64,000 nt of DNA. It comes from Trichodesmium erythraeum GBRTRLIN201. GTDB taxonomy: Bacteria > Cyanobacteriota > Cyanobacteriia > Cyanobacteriales > Microcoleaceae. Position numbers and translations under genes: made by a program. Below, piece after piece: positions 28,482-37,847 of the stretch; position 1 is the stretch's first letter; each line of letters begins with the position of its first letter. The stretch is taken from the NCBI GenBank assembly GCA_018457135.1, contig JAGGDU010000219.1, positions 18,608 through 82,607 on the forward strand, given 5' to 3'. The notes beneath the pieces were generated by a model that worked only from the letters and a program-made list of their open reading frames with translations, searched no databases and was not told where the DNA came from.

Positions 28482-28828
28482 TTTGGTATGTTGCTTCTTT
28501 GGGGTTATTATAGAGGTTGGTTGAGTGGGAGGCGATCGTTTTTGTGGGGAAATGGGGAATAATTGGGAATATCGAGTTTCTGAGATTCAAACACTGATTT
28601 TTAGGAGCTTGAATCTAACATAAAATAGTTAATAAAAAAGAATTTGATTATTTCTCAAAAAATCAATCTTAATTCTTTTATTTGACATCAGAGGGAGGAT
28701 TATAAAGTGGTGTTGGATTAGGTAAGGCTAAGGGTTAGAGAAAAAGGAGTGGATGGGAGCAATCTAACCTTTAAAGTTATTAGTAAGATTATTACCAATA
28801 AAAATAAAGATTATTAAAGAAAGGAAAA
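28482..28828. other. Divergent promoter region of the two giant glycan genes
   Basis: This short AT-rich gap separates the minus-strand GT41 gene and the plus-strand fusion gene. A ribosome-binding site AAAGGA lies just before the ATG at 28829. I could not assign promoter boxes. Confidence 0.35.
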
Positions 28829-31800
28829 ATGTCAGAGGATAAAGTATTGGAGGAATTAGAAAAAGCTTATAAATTATTTAGGCAAGGTAAATTTAAGGAA
28901 GCAGTGCAGTTATATAAAGAATTAATCACTAATAACCCTGACCTAGCCAGGAGTGGAATCAATATTAACCTAGCACATAGTATTATTTTATCTACAGATT
29001 GGTCTGATGTTTCACAAAACTTACCACCTGGTATAAATTATCCAGAATCATCAGGCTGGATAAATTCCTTAATGACTGGTTTACCTATCAATTATGATTC
29101 AAAACCTATCCCCTGGTACACCTATCCAGCTATAGAGTTTATAGAAAATAAGATAGCATCAGATTTTCAGGTTTTTGAATATGGAAGCGGGCAATCAACA
29201 TTGTGGTGGGCTGAAAGAACATTAAAGGTAATTTCGATTGAAAGTAATCGAAACTGGTTTTCTGATCTTCAGGAAAAAATCCCCAATAATGTAGAACTAA
29301 GCCTTAGTGAGAATGAAGAAGAATATGCAGCCAACATCAATAGATATCAAAATAACTACTTTGATGTAATTGTTATAGATGGTATTAATAGAAATAGGTG
29401 TGTAGAATTAAGTTTAAGCAAGCTCAAAGAAACAGGATTTATTATTTTTGACAATACAGATGATTATCAGTACGACTTGGGTGTAAGACTTTTAGAATTG
29501 AAAGGATATAAAAGAATAGATTTCTATGGAATGATTCCAGGGTACACTTACAAAAATTGTACGTCAGTTTTTTTTAAAGATAGTAAAGTTTTAGATAGGG
29601 GAGGATTACCTAGCGAGAAAGAGTCTTGCTTAGGACTTTCTTGTTTTCAAGTAACTAGCCCTAGATCTAAAAATAATTGTATGTTAAAAGAATCTAATAT
29701 TGCTGAATGTCAAGCTAAGTTTAATCTTAGTTATCACGTTCCTTTTGCCCGTATATGTCAAGATTTAGTAGGTTTTGAAGGTAAAGATGTTTTAGAAGTA
29801 GGTGGGAGTTTACCACCAGAATTTGTTTTTGATTATCTTCATGTTAAGTCTTGGTCAGCAATAGAAACTCCAGATTATGAAGAATCCCTCAAGGAAGCAG
29901 GAGGACTATCTCATACAGGAACAATTATTCCTAATATTAAAGATACTTCTAATTTAGGTTTTGATAATAGAAAACTAGAAAAATATAATTTCTTCTTAGA
30001 AAATATAGAAAATCTTCCCGAGGAATATTACGGAAAGTACGATCTAATTTTTTCTATTGCAACTTTCGAGCATATTCATAAATTACCAGCTGCTTTAGAT
30101 AAAATGTTTCTGGCTTTAAAACCAGGAGGCAAATTATTCTCTATGTTTTCGCCTATTTGGTCAGCCTACGATGGGCATTATTTGCCAAAAATAACTGACC
30201 AAGCAGGCAAAGTTTTTAACTTTGGCAATTCGCCTATCCCACCTTGGGGACATTTGTTAATGAAGCCTGATGAACTATGTCATTATTTATATCAATATAC
30301 TGATCAAGAAACAGCAGAATTGATGGTTGATTATGTTTATAATTCACCTCATATTAATAGGTATTTTACAGAAGATTATCTAGAAATTGTTAAAAGGAGT
30401 AAATTTCAAAGTAAGCATATAGAATTAATATTTGAAAATCCTATTGATGAGAAAACTCAAGAGAGTTTAGAACAGTTATATCCAAATAAAAGAGAATTTT
30501 CCAACAATGGAATATTAGTTGTACTTGAAAAAAATAGTTCGGAAGATAATATGATGACTGAGCAAATAACTATGATACCAGCTTACCAAAGTACCAAACA
30601 AGAACTCGCATCTAAAGTGTTCGACTCAATAACCAGTCCGAAAGTTAAAGAAAGAGTTTACTCTGTTATTAGCCTTTTAACTCAGGATCGTTGGTTATCC
30701 AATGATTTGAGAAATTATTCAAGTTCATCTGCTCAAACACAATCAAAATGGTTTGATTTAATTTCGTTTTTAAACTGGTGTGGGCATAATTTTAAACCTA
30801 AGAATTATCTAGAAGTAGGTGTGCGTCGGGGGCGTTCTATGGCCCAGGTTTTAGTAGAATCCCCCGATACTAATGCTTATGGTTTTGATATGTGGATACC
30901 TGGGTATGCTGCTGAAGATAATCCCGGTCCTGAGTTTGTACGTTCAGAGTTAGAAAAGTTGGGAATCAAAAAACAGCCAACTTTAATTAGGGGTGACTCT
31001 CACGAAATGCTCCCATCTTTTTTTGCTAATTCAGATAATCCCCAAGAATTTGACCTAATTAATATAGATGGAGACCATACTTACTCCGGTGCCAAAATGG
31101 ATTTGGATATCGCCTTTACTCATTTGGCATCTGGTGGAGTATTGGTTTTCGATGACATTGCTCACCATGCTCATCCTGAGTTGGGTGTTTTGTGGAACGA
31201 GTACAAGAGCAAATATCAAGATTATTTATTTATTGATGATCACTATGCCACAGGAACAGGAGTAGCTTTTAAGCCTCCTTTTTCTAAGTTATCACAAATA
31301 CTTGCAACGTTACCCATTCATTTCTTTACCATTGTCCTTAACGGCCAACCATTTATTCGCTACCACATCGACATTTTCAAGCAACTTCCCTTTAAGTGGC
31401 ATTGGCATATTATTGAAGGTGTAGCTGACTTAAAACACGACACTGGTTGGAGCTTGCAGTTAGGGGGAAAAATAACCGATGAAATTCATAAACAAGGTCG
31501 CAGCAAAGATGGTACATCGGAATATCTAGACGAACTTGCAGCCAAATACCCAGAAAATATAACTCTTTACCGCAAACCAGAAGGAGAATTTTGGGATGGC
31601 AAACGGGAAATGGTTAACGCGCCTTTGAGAAACATAAAAGAAGAATGTTTGCTGTGGCAGGTAGATGTTGATGAAATCTGGACTTTAGAACAGATTTGTA
31701 ATAGTCGGAAATTGTTTATTAAAAATCCAGAGAAAACGGCGGCGTTTTATTGGTGTTGGTATTTTGTGGGAGAAAATCTGGTTATTAGTAGCCGCAACTG

Positions 31801-34141
31801 CTACACACAAAATCCCAAACAAGATTGGTTACGCACTTGGAGGTTTAAACCAGGATACCTTTGGGCAGCCCACGAACCCCCAGTATTAGTAGAAAATTTG
31901 CCAGATGATCAACAAAAAAATATTGCTGCTATTAATCCTTTTATGCACGCAGAAACAGAAAAAGAAGGTTTAATTTTCCAACACTTTGCTTATGTCACCC
32001 CAGAACAACTAAGCTTTAAAGAACAATACTATGGTTATAAGAATGCCGTCAGTCAATGGCAAACCTTACAGTCACAAACTAAGTTTCCAGTATATCTGCG
32101 GGATTATTTTGCCTGGGTAGGAGATAACACGATGGTCGATAGCACTGAGTCATTAGGCATAGTTCCACTGGTGCAAAAAGATGTAACTGGAGATAATTGG
32201 AAATTTTTGCAACCAGAATATTTACAACAACCAGTGAAGAGGGAAAGGCGATCGCCCACTATTCTTATTGATGGTGTATTTTTCCAACTTTATAGTACGG
32301 GTATTGCTCGTGTGTGGCGCTCTGTCTTAGCAGAATGGGCTAAAACTGAATTTGCTAATCACATAATATTACTTGATAGAGCAAATACAGCAAAAGTACC
32401 AGGCATCAGATATAGAGCTTTACCAGCATATAGCTACAACAACACCGATGCCGACAAGCAAATACTCCAACAAGTCTGCGACGAAGAGGGAGCAGATTTA
32501 TTCATCTCCACTTACTACACAACTCCCATATCAACACCCTCAGTATTTATGGCTTATGATATGATTCCGGAAGTATTGGGGGCAAATTTCAACGAACCAA
32601 TGTGGCGAGAAAAACATCACGCTATTGGTCATGCTTCCTCCTACATTTCCATATCAGAAAGTACTGCTCGGGATTTGGTTAAGTTTTTCCCAGATATTAC
32701 ACCAGATGATGTGACTGTAGCTCATTGCGGTGTTGCTCCCACTTTTACTCCAGCTACAACAGCAGAAATAAGTGTGTTTAAATATAAATACGGCATCAGC
32801 AAACCTTATTTTCTTTTGGTAGGTGCTGGAAGTAACTATAAAAACGCGATTTTATTTTTCCGAGCCTTTGCCCAACTCCACAGCAAACAAGGTTTTGAAA
32901 TAGTCTGCACAGGTAGCGGTGTCACCCTAGCTAACGAATACAGACAATATGCCTCTGGCAGTGTCGTACATTCACTCATACTCAGCGATGAAGAATTGAA
33001 AGTTGCTTATTCTGGTGCAATAGCTTTAGTTTATCCTTCTTTATACGAAGGTTTTGGAATGCCTGTTGCCGAAGCATTAGCTTGTGCTTGCCCGGTGATT
33101 ACTTGTGCCAATGCTTCTATTCCTGAAGTTGTCGGGGAAGCTGCTATATATGTTGATGGCAATGACGTAGATGGTTTGACGGATGCCCTGTGTGAAGTGC
33201 AAAAGCCAAAAGTGCGTAATTCTTTAATTGCTACTGGTTTAGAACAAGCGAAGAAATTCTCTTGGGGTAAAATGGCTGATATTATGAGTATTGCTTTAAT
33301 GAAAGCAACTTTAGGGCATTTAAATCTCAGGGATATTAATTTAATTATTTTCCCAGACTGGACGCAACCAGAAGAAACAGTGGGATGGGAATTCCAAGAG
33401 GTAATCAAAAATCTGGTGACTCATCCAGATAGAGCTAAGATGACTTTATTAATAGATAACAGCAATATTACTGCTGAAGATGCAGATTTAATTTTATCTA
33501 GCGTGGCAATGAACTTGTTAATGGAGGAAGAATTAGAGGTAGATGAGGGACCAGAAATTGTTTTAGTTGGGGAGTTGAGTCAAGTGCAGTGGTCTGCTTT
33601 AATACCTCAGTTACAAGGTAGGATTAAATTGGAACATGAGAATGGGGAAGCGATCGCTGTTGTTGATAAAGATCTCCCTGTTTATGAGATTCAAGGTATA
33701 GAGCGATCGCGATCTCTTAGGCTAGAAACTGGTAGATGGGAACTTTTTAAACTAAGCGAAATTAATTTTGTTATATTCCCAGACTGGTCCCAACCAGAAG
33801 AAACAGTGGGATTGGAATTAAAAGAGGTAATCAAAAATCTGGTGACTCATCCAGATAGAGGTAAGATGACTTTATTAGTAGATAACAGCAATATTACTGC
33901 TGAAGATGCAGATTTAATTTTATCTAGCGTGGCAATGAACTTGTTAATGGAGGAAGAATTAGAGGTAGATGAGGGACCAGAAATTGTTTTAGTTGGGGAG
34001 TTGAGTCAAGTGCAGTGGTCTGCTTTAATACCTCAGTTGCAAGGTAGGATTAAATTGGAACATGAGAATGGGGAAGCGATCGCTTCTGCAAAAGCAAGTC
34101 ATATTACTGCTCTAAGTCTGAATGATTTAGCTAATAGTTAA
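28829..34141 (+). CDS. Giant multidomain methyltransferase-glycosyltransferase
   Basis: The 1770 residues contain, in order: a TPR-like helix pair (1-45); a first Rossmann methyltransferase-like domain (about 85-255, FEYGSGQSTLWWAE); a second (about 285-565, DVLEVGGSLPPEF and ALKPGGKLFS); a Methyltransf_24-type domain (about 620-825, NYLEVGVRRGRSMAQVL, INIDGDHTYSGA); a glycosyltransferase-like region (about 825-1130, LLWQVDVDEIW); a GT4 glycosyltransferase (about 1140-1495, YPSLYEGFGMPVAEALA); and two copies of a domain of about 105 residues starting with FPDW(T/S)QPEETVG (about 1504 and 1647). It probably builds and methylates a surface glycan. The gene 35 bp downstream carries a third copy of the end domain. 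Confidence 0.88.
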   Translation: MSEDKVLEELEKAYKLFRQGKFKEAVQLYKELITNNPDLARSGININLAHSIILSTDWSDVSQNLPPGINYPESSGWINSLMTGLPINYDSKPIPWYTYPAIEFIENKIASDFQVFEYGSGQSTLWWAERTLKVISIESNRNWFSDLQEKIPNNVELSLSENEEEYAANINRYQNNYFDVIVIDGINRNRCVELSLSKLKETGFIIFDNTDDYQYDLGVRLLELKGYKRIDFYGMIPGYTYKNCTSVFFKDSKVLDRGGLPSEKESCLGLSCFQVTSPRSKNNCMLKESNIAECQAKFNLSYHVPFARICQDLVGFEGKDVLEVGGSLPPEFVFDYLHVKSWSAIETPDYEESLKEAGGLSHTGTIIPNIKDTSNLGFDNRKLEKYNFFLENIENLPEEYYGKYDLIFSIATFEHIHKLPAALDKMFLALKPGGKLFSMFSPIWSAYDGHYLPKITDQAGKVFNFGNSPIPPWGHLLMKPDELCHYLYQYTDQETAELMVDYVYNSPHINRYFTEDYLEIVKRSKFQSKHIELIFENPIDEKTQESLEQLYPNKREFSNNGILVVLEKNSSEDNMMTEQITMIPAYQSTKQELASKVFDSITSPKVKERVYSVISLLTQDRWLSNDLRNYSSSSAQTQSKWFDLISFLNWCGHNFKPKNYLEVGVRRGRSMAQVLVESPDTNAYGFDMWIPGYAAEDNPGPEFVRSELEKLGIKKQPTLIRGDSHEMLPSFFANSDNPQEFDLINIDGDHTYSGAKMDLDIAFTHLASGGVLVFDDIAHHAHPELGVLWNEYKSKYQDYLFIDDHYATGTGVAFKPPFSKLSQILATLPIHFFTIVLNGQPFIRYHIDIFKQLPFKWHWHIIEGVADLKHDTGWSLQLGGKITDEIHKQGRSKDGTSEYLDELAAKYPENITLYRKPEGEFWDGKREMVNAPLRNIKEECLLWQVDVDEIWTLEQICNSRKLFIKNPEKTAAFYWCWYFVGENLVISSRNCYTQNPKQDWLRTWRFKPGYLWAAHEPPVLVENLPDDQQKNIAAINPFMHAETEKEGLIFQHFAYVTPEQLSFKEQYYGYKNAVSQWQTLQSQTKFPVYLRDYFAWVGDNTMVDSTESLGIVPLVQKDVTGDNWKFLQPEYLQQPVKRERRSPTILIDGVFFQLYSTGIARVWRSVLAEWAKTEFANHIILLDRANTAKVPGIRYRALPAYSYNNTDADKQILQQVCDEEGADLFISTYYTTPISTPSVFMAYDMIPEVLGANFNEPMWREKHHAIGHASSYISISESTARDLVKFFPDITPDDVTVAHCGVAPTFTPATTAEISVFKYKYGISKPYFLLVGAGSNYKNAILFFRAFAQLHSKQGFEIVCTGSGVTLANEYRQYASGSVVHSLILSDEELKVAYSGAIALVYPSLYEGFGMPVAEALACACPVITCANASIPEVVGEAAIYVDGNDVDGLTDALCEVQKPKVRNSLIATGLEQAKKFSWGKMADIMSIALMKATLGHLNLRDINLIIFPDWTQPEETVGWEFQEVIKNLVTHPDRAKMTLLIDNSNITAEDADLILSSVAMNLLMEEELEVDEGPEIVLVGELSQVQWSALIPQLQGRIKLEHENGEAIAVVDKDLPVYEIQGIERSRSLRLETGRWELFKLSEINFVIFPDWSQPEETVGLELKEVIKNLVTHPDRGKMTLLVDNSNITAEDADLILSSVAMNLLMEEELEVDEGPEIVLVGELSQVQWSALIPQLQGRIKLEHENGEAIASAKASHITALSLNDLANS
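33348..33658 (+). repeat. FPDW-domain repeat, copy R1
   Basis: First of three near-identical coding repeats. It runs from the FPDWTQPEETVG codons to a GCGATCGC octamer. The 3' block of about 195 bp (from the DNSNITAEDAD codons on) differs from R2 and R3 at only one or two positions. Confidence 0.92.
33776..34084 (+). repeat. FPDW-domain repeat, copy R2
   Basis: Second copy, in frame in the same gene. It differs from R1 mainly in the first 110 bp (GTCCCA for GACGCA, TTG for TGG, GGT for GCT) and is almost identical afterwards. It also ends at GCGATCGC. Confidence 0.92.
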
Positions 34142-34176
34142 AGTAAAAAAACTGAACAAAAGAGGAAATTTTAAGG

Positions 34177-35634
34177 ATGCCAATATTTGTTGATAACTTA
34201 AAGAAAAATAGAAAAATAGATGATATTCATTTAACCATAGCCATTGTAGGTTCTAGAAAGCTTGAACAGTTTGAAGAAGAATATATCAATCAAGGATGGG
34301 GTTTAATGTCCCCCAATCTGACCATATACGGTTTTGATGCTGATCAAGACGCGTGCAAGAAAATGAACACAAAGCTGCAAGAACAACAAATCAGCCATCA
34401 AGAAAAACACATACCCTTGGCTCTTTGGGATTCTGTAGAAACTGCTACTTTGCACATTACTAAATTCCCTGCTTGTAGTTCTTTGTACCCTCCAAGTCAG
34501 TCATATATTGATCGCTTTATTGGAAATTCCCCACTTATGGAATTAGCATCCACCCAAGAGATTCAAACAACAACTTTAGATGATTTTTGTCATTCTGAGG
34601 AAATCAGTGAAATTGATTTTATACAAATTGATACTCAAGGAGCAGAACTCAAAATTTTAGAAGGTGCTAAGGAAATTTTAAAAAGTGTTTTGTCACTAAA
34701 TGTAGAGGTAGAATTTACGAGTCTCTATGATAATCAACCTTTGTTTGGGGATGTTGACTTGTATCTGAGGAAAAAAGGCTTTACCCTATTTGATTTTGGA
34801 ACTTTGTATCGAGATTCCCGTCGCAGAAGTTCCATATGTTCTCAAGAGCATCCCGGTCAATTAATATGGACAGATGCTTTTTACTTTCAGGATTTGATCC
34901 AAAAGTCATCCGCTCAGGAATCGTGTAATAAGACTCCAGAAAAGCTGTTAAAGTTAGCTTGTATTGCCGATATCCTAAAATTTCCTGACGTAGCAATGGA
35001 AGCCCTGGAGTGCTTAACTTGGAAGTATGGTGATAATCCTAAGTACAATTTTGCCAACAACATAGCAGAGGTTTTATCCCAATTCCACAATTTGGCTAAG
35101 GAGGGAGTGGGCGCTTTACCAGCGATGGAAAGAATCAAAGGTTATCTCAATAGTAAGTATTTTTTAAATCAGCCAGTGGTTAAAGAAGACGAGCTACATT
35201 CAAGGTTAAAATTCAGACAATTTAATCTGATAATTTTCCCAGACTGGACGCAACCAGAAGAAACAGTGGGATTAGAATTACAAAAAGTAATTAAAAGTCT
35301 AGTGACTCATCCAGATAGAGCTAAGATGACTTTATTAATAGATAACAGCAATATTACTGCTGAAGATGCAGATTTAATTTTATCTAGCGTGGCAATGAAC
35401 TTGTTAATGGAGGAAGAATTAGAGGTAGATGAGGGACCAGAAATTGTTTTAGTTGGGGAGTTGAGTCAAGTGCAGTGGTCTGCTTTAATACCTCAGTTGC
35501 AAAGTAGGATTAAATTGGAACATGAGAATGGGGAAGCGATCGCTCAAATTAAAGCAGAAAATATTCCTATTATTGAACTCAATAACTTGGCAAGAAAAAG
35601 TTTTTGTATTCATAAAACCGTTGATTTCACCTGA
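34177..35634 (+). CDS. FkbM-family methyltransferase with C-terminal FPDW domain
   Basis: The first 235 or so of 485 residues are an FkbM-type SAM methyltransferase (LTIYGFDADQDACKKM, SEIDFIQIDTQGAELKILEG, LSLNVEVEFTSLY). FkbM enzymes methylate sugar or polyketide hydroxyls. Residues 351-456 are the same domain found twice in the preceding giant protein. The ATG follows the previous stop by 35 bp with AGAGGAAATTTTAAGG before it, so the two genes form an operon. The shared end domain probably docks both enzymes to one partner or glycan; this is an inference. Confidence 0.88.
   Translation: MPIFVDNLKKNRKIDDIHLTIAIVGSRKLEQFEEEYINQGWGLMSPNLTIYGFDADQDACKKMNTKLQEQQISHQEKHIPLALWDSVETATLHITKFPACSSLYPPSQSYIDRFIGNSPLMELASTQEIQTTTLDDFCHSEEISEIDFIQIDTQGAELKILEGAKEILKSVLSLNVEVEFTSLYDNQPLFGDVDLYLRKKGFTLFDFGTLYRDSRRRSSICSQEHPGQLIWTDAFYFQDLIQKSSAQESCNKTPEKLLKLACIADILKFPDVAMEALECLTWKYGDNPKYNFANNIAEVLSQFHNLAKEGVGALPAMERIKGYLNSKYFLNQPVVKEDELHSRLKFRQFNLIIFPDWTQPEETVGLELQKVIKSLVTHPDRAKMTLLIDNSNITAEDADLILSSVAMNLLMEEELEVDEGPEIVLVGELSQVQWSALIPQLQSRIKLEHENGEAIAQIKAENIPIIELNNLARKSFCIHKTVDFT
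35236..35544 (+). repeat. FPDW-domain repeat, copy R3
   Basis: Third copy, in the neighbouring gene. From the DNSNITAEDAD codons to GCGATCGC it matches R1 and R2 almost base for base. A copy in a different gene that is this similar points to gene conversion or a recent duplication. Confidence 0.92.
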
Positions 35635-35689
35635 CAAAATGCTCAATTGTCGACCGTCTCGTAAATAGCGATCGAGTATTTAAGAATTT

Positions 35690-37032
35690 AGTCAAAATTA
35701 GTCCTGACCAACTTTTGTCTAAAAGATACTTCCTCTGTTAGCTGTTGTGTTAGTAAAACTATCTCTTCACTCAGATAACCATTAGAGGGTAAGGTACGAA
35801 ACTAACAGGGGAAATACTTCCATACATTCATAGGCATCTCTAAACTAAGCAATTGTAAAACACCTAGAGCTAAGTGTTGATGAAAAACCGTTCCATTGCC
35901 TCTGCCTCAACTTTTCTCTGAAACTGTTGTTATTGTTTTTTCGGATATTGACTGAGAATTAAGTCTTTCGGCCACCCCTGAGTCCGAGTCATATCTTTCA
36001 TCCAAAACTGATAGCTAAAAACCGACAATAGTTGAATAAGTTCCGGAAAGTAACTTCAACCTTGAAACGCCAACTGTAAGCGGTTAAAATTTATGCTGCT
36101 GATCAAGTGACATCAGTTGAAAGCAGGATTATTTATTTCCCCGACCGCCACACAGCTAGTACAAAGCGAACTTTTTGAACAGAAGAGTCCTAATGCAAAT
36201 CTATACTGTGACTGTGGTATTTGAGCTTCACCATGTTGCCATAAAGTAGTAGAGTTTCTGTAGTAAAGCAGTCTTTCTCGTCAAACAAGTTCCGTAATTT
36301 GACTGATTCACCCCAGATGCGAGGCATGTCCCGACTGTATTTGAGTGGTGGTGGCAGTAAAGGATATTTATCTACTGCATTGATGCGTACTCTGGTAATT
36401 AAGTGTATCTAATAATTCCTAAAATCTTCAATCAAGTGTTTAGAAGCATAATAAGCATCCAGAATGATATCGCTACCAGCATAGATAAGTTCGATACACA
36501 AAGTAGACATTCACTCTACTATTATAGTTTCATCATCCTCAGCCATCTTGATACCATCTTGTAACCCCAAAGTCACAGGAACTGCTTTTAAACAAGAGCC
36601 TGTAACTGAAAGTAAGGCGAGAGCTCCAAAGTAATGACCTCGTATCCACTCTGGTTTGGTGACATTTTCTGATTCATTATGCAGTTTTTTCACCGCCGGC
36701 ATTTTTCTTCCTTCCTTACCGACTTTAATACCATCACCTAGATAAACTAGTTGACCTCTGAGACGGTAGACTTTTGGGTGAGTGATTAACCACTTGTGCC
36801 ACATGGTGGATAATTTTTAGACACTAATTCCCTTTGAATGAAATCAGTGTAAAGCTTGGGTGTAGTAATTTTGTGTTACTCCCACTGGGTTTACATAGCT
36901 GGTAACTGCCCGATGTTGGCTACATAAAAGAATGCCCCAAATCAGGATAACAAAACATTCATAAGTGGCATGAAGACTAAACACTGGACTTAAGTTGGTC
37001 AATATTTGCTCTAGACAACGTATTATGTGCAT
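35690..37032 (-). pseudogene. DDE transposase, heavily decayed
   Basis: From the ATG at 37030-37032 the minus strand reads ATYECFVILIWGILLCSQHR in one piece. It then reads YLGDGIKVGKEGRKMPAVKK and WIRGHYFGALALLSV (36511-36804), a stop, then SDIILDAYYASKHLIEDF, stop, HLITRVRINAVDKYPLLPPP, and later SWRFKVEVTFRNLFNY. These pieces are in the order of one DDE transposase of about 440 residues (DG...D...E). At least six stops or shifts are present. I did not assign the IS family. Confidence 0.75.
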
Positions 37033-37249
37033 AATAAAGATTAGCTAGTCAAATTTAAGAATCATTAACTAGTATGCACCATTCCCCGACTTTTAGTGGG
37101 AAATGTTTTTTTTTACTCAGAACTTTGTACTGTCCAGTTAGTAGGTATGAGTGAAAAATTAACCCTCATACCAAACTCAGGATACCAGGTAAAAGTCACC
37201 GTACGAAAAAAACTGTAGAAAATCGTAACAGCTTTTATCTTGATATTGG

Positions 37250-37530
37250 ATTAAGCTATACAGGCTCTACCGCACAGCTCACTATTCCCTCGGCAGTAAA
37301 TGCCTCTGGGAATTTCTTGTCTTAAATTTGAATACTGCCATTGATATCGGCATTAATGACTATACCAGTTGCACTCCTGAATAAACCACGTTTGATTTAT
37401 TTACCCCCATAAGTTTCATGTTTAATTGGTAGCTCTTGCTCAAGTGCAGAAGTTTTACTGGTGTAACAATATCCGTTTCAATTGAACCAGTGGGGTTAAA
37501 TTCCTAATCTGTCTCCAGCCCTCGGAGCAC
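37250..37530 (-). pseudogene. TnpB relic (IS200/IS605 accessory nuclease)
   Basis: The minus strand reads QELPIKHETYGGK, stop, IKRGLFRSATGIVINADING, SIQI, stop, DKKFPEAFTAEGIVSCAVEPV. The RGLFRSATG-VINADINGS segment is the conserved C-terminal RuvC-like motif of TnpB, including the catalytic Asp. Stops interrupt it, so it is not functional. Confidence 0.7.
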
Positions 37531-37758
37531 AGTTATGAATATCACTCAATCAATAGGACAATAATAATAATCCGTGAGAAAGATAGTTTAAACGTTCTAC
37601 TTTTACCCTTCGATTTAATCAGTTTCCTTGGAATGTTCTACAAGATTTGTATAATCTAGTTTATCGCTCTATTGATAAGATCAGCTTATAGGTTTTCATT
37701 ACAAGAAACATAAGAGAACCTACTTATAAGCGGCTCTACATAAGGGTTTTAAAATTCG

Positions 37759-37803
37759 ATAGTCATCATATATGATGAGTCAGTAATCATATATGATGAC
37801 TAT
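37759..37803. repeat. Perfect palindrome, 18-bp arms with 9-bp loop
   Basis: ATAGTCATCATATATGAT, loop GAGTCAGTA, ATCATATATGATGACTAT. It lies 45 bp beyond the stop of the FAD monooxygenase (minus strand). It could form a strong hairpin that ends that transcript, though a T run is weak. It could also be a protein-binding site or an insertion scar. Confidence 0.9.
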
Positions 37804-37847
37804 TTCTTCGAGAGCGTGATGAAACGTAAAAATATAGCCTCAGTAGA

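Larger units (their letters stand above)
35635..37847. other. Transposon graveyard
   Basis: This 2.2-kb stretch has no intact gene. It holds a frame-broken DDE transposase, a TnpB relic and a perfect palindrome, listed separately. All point to old insertions that have decayed. Confidence 0.7.
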
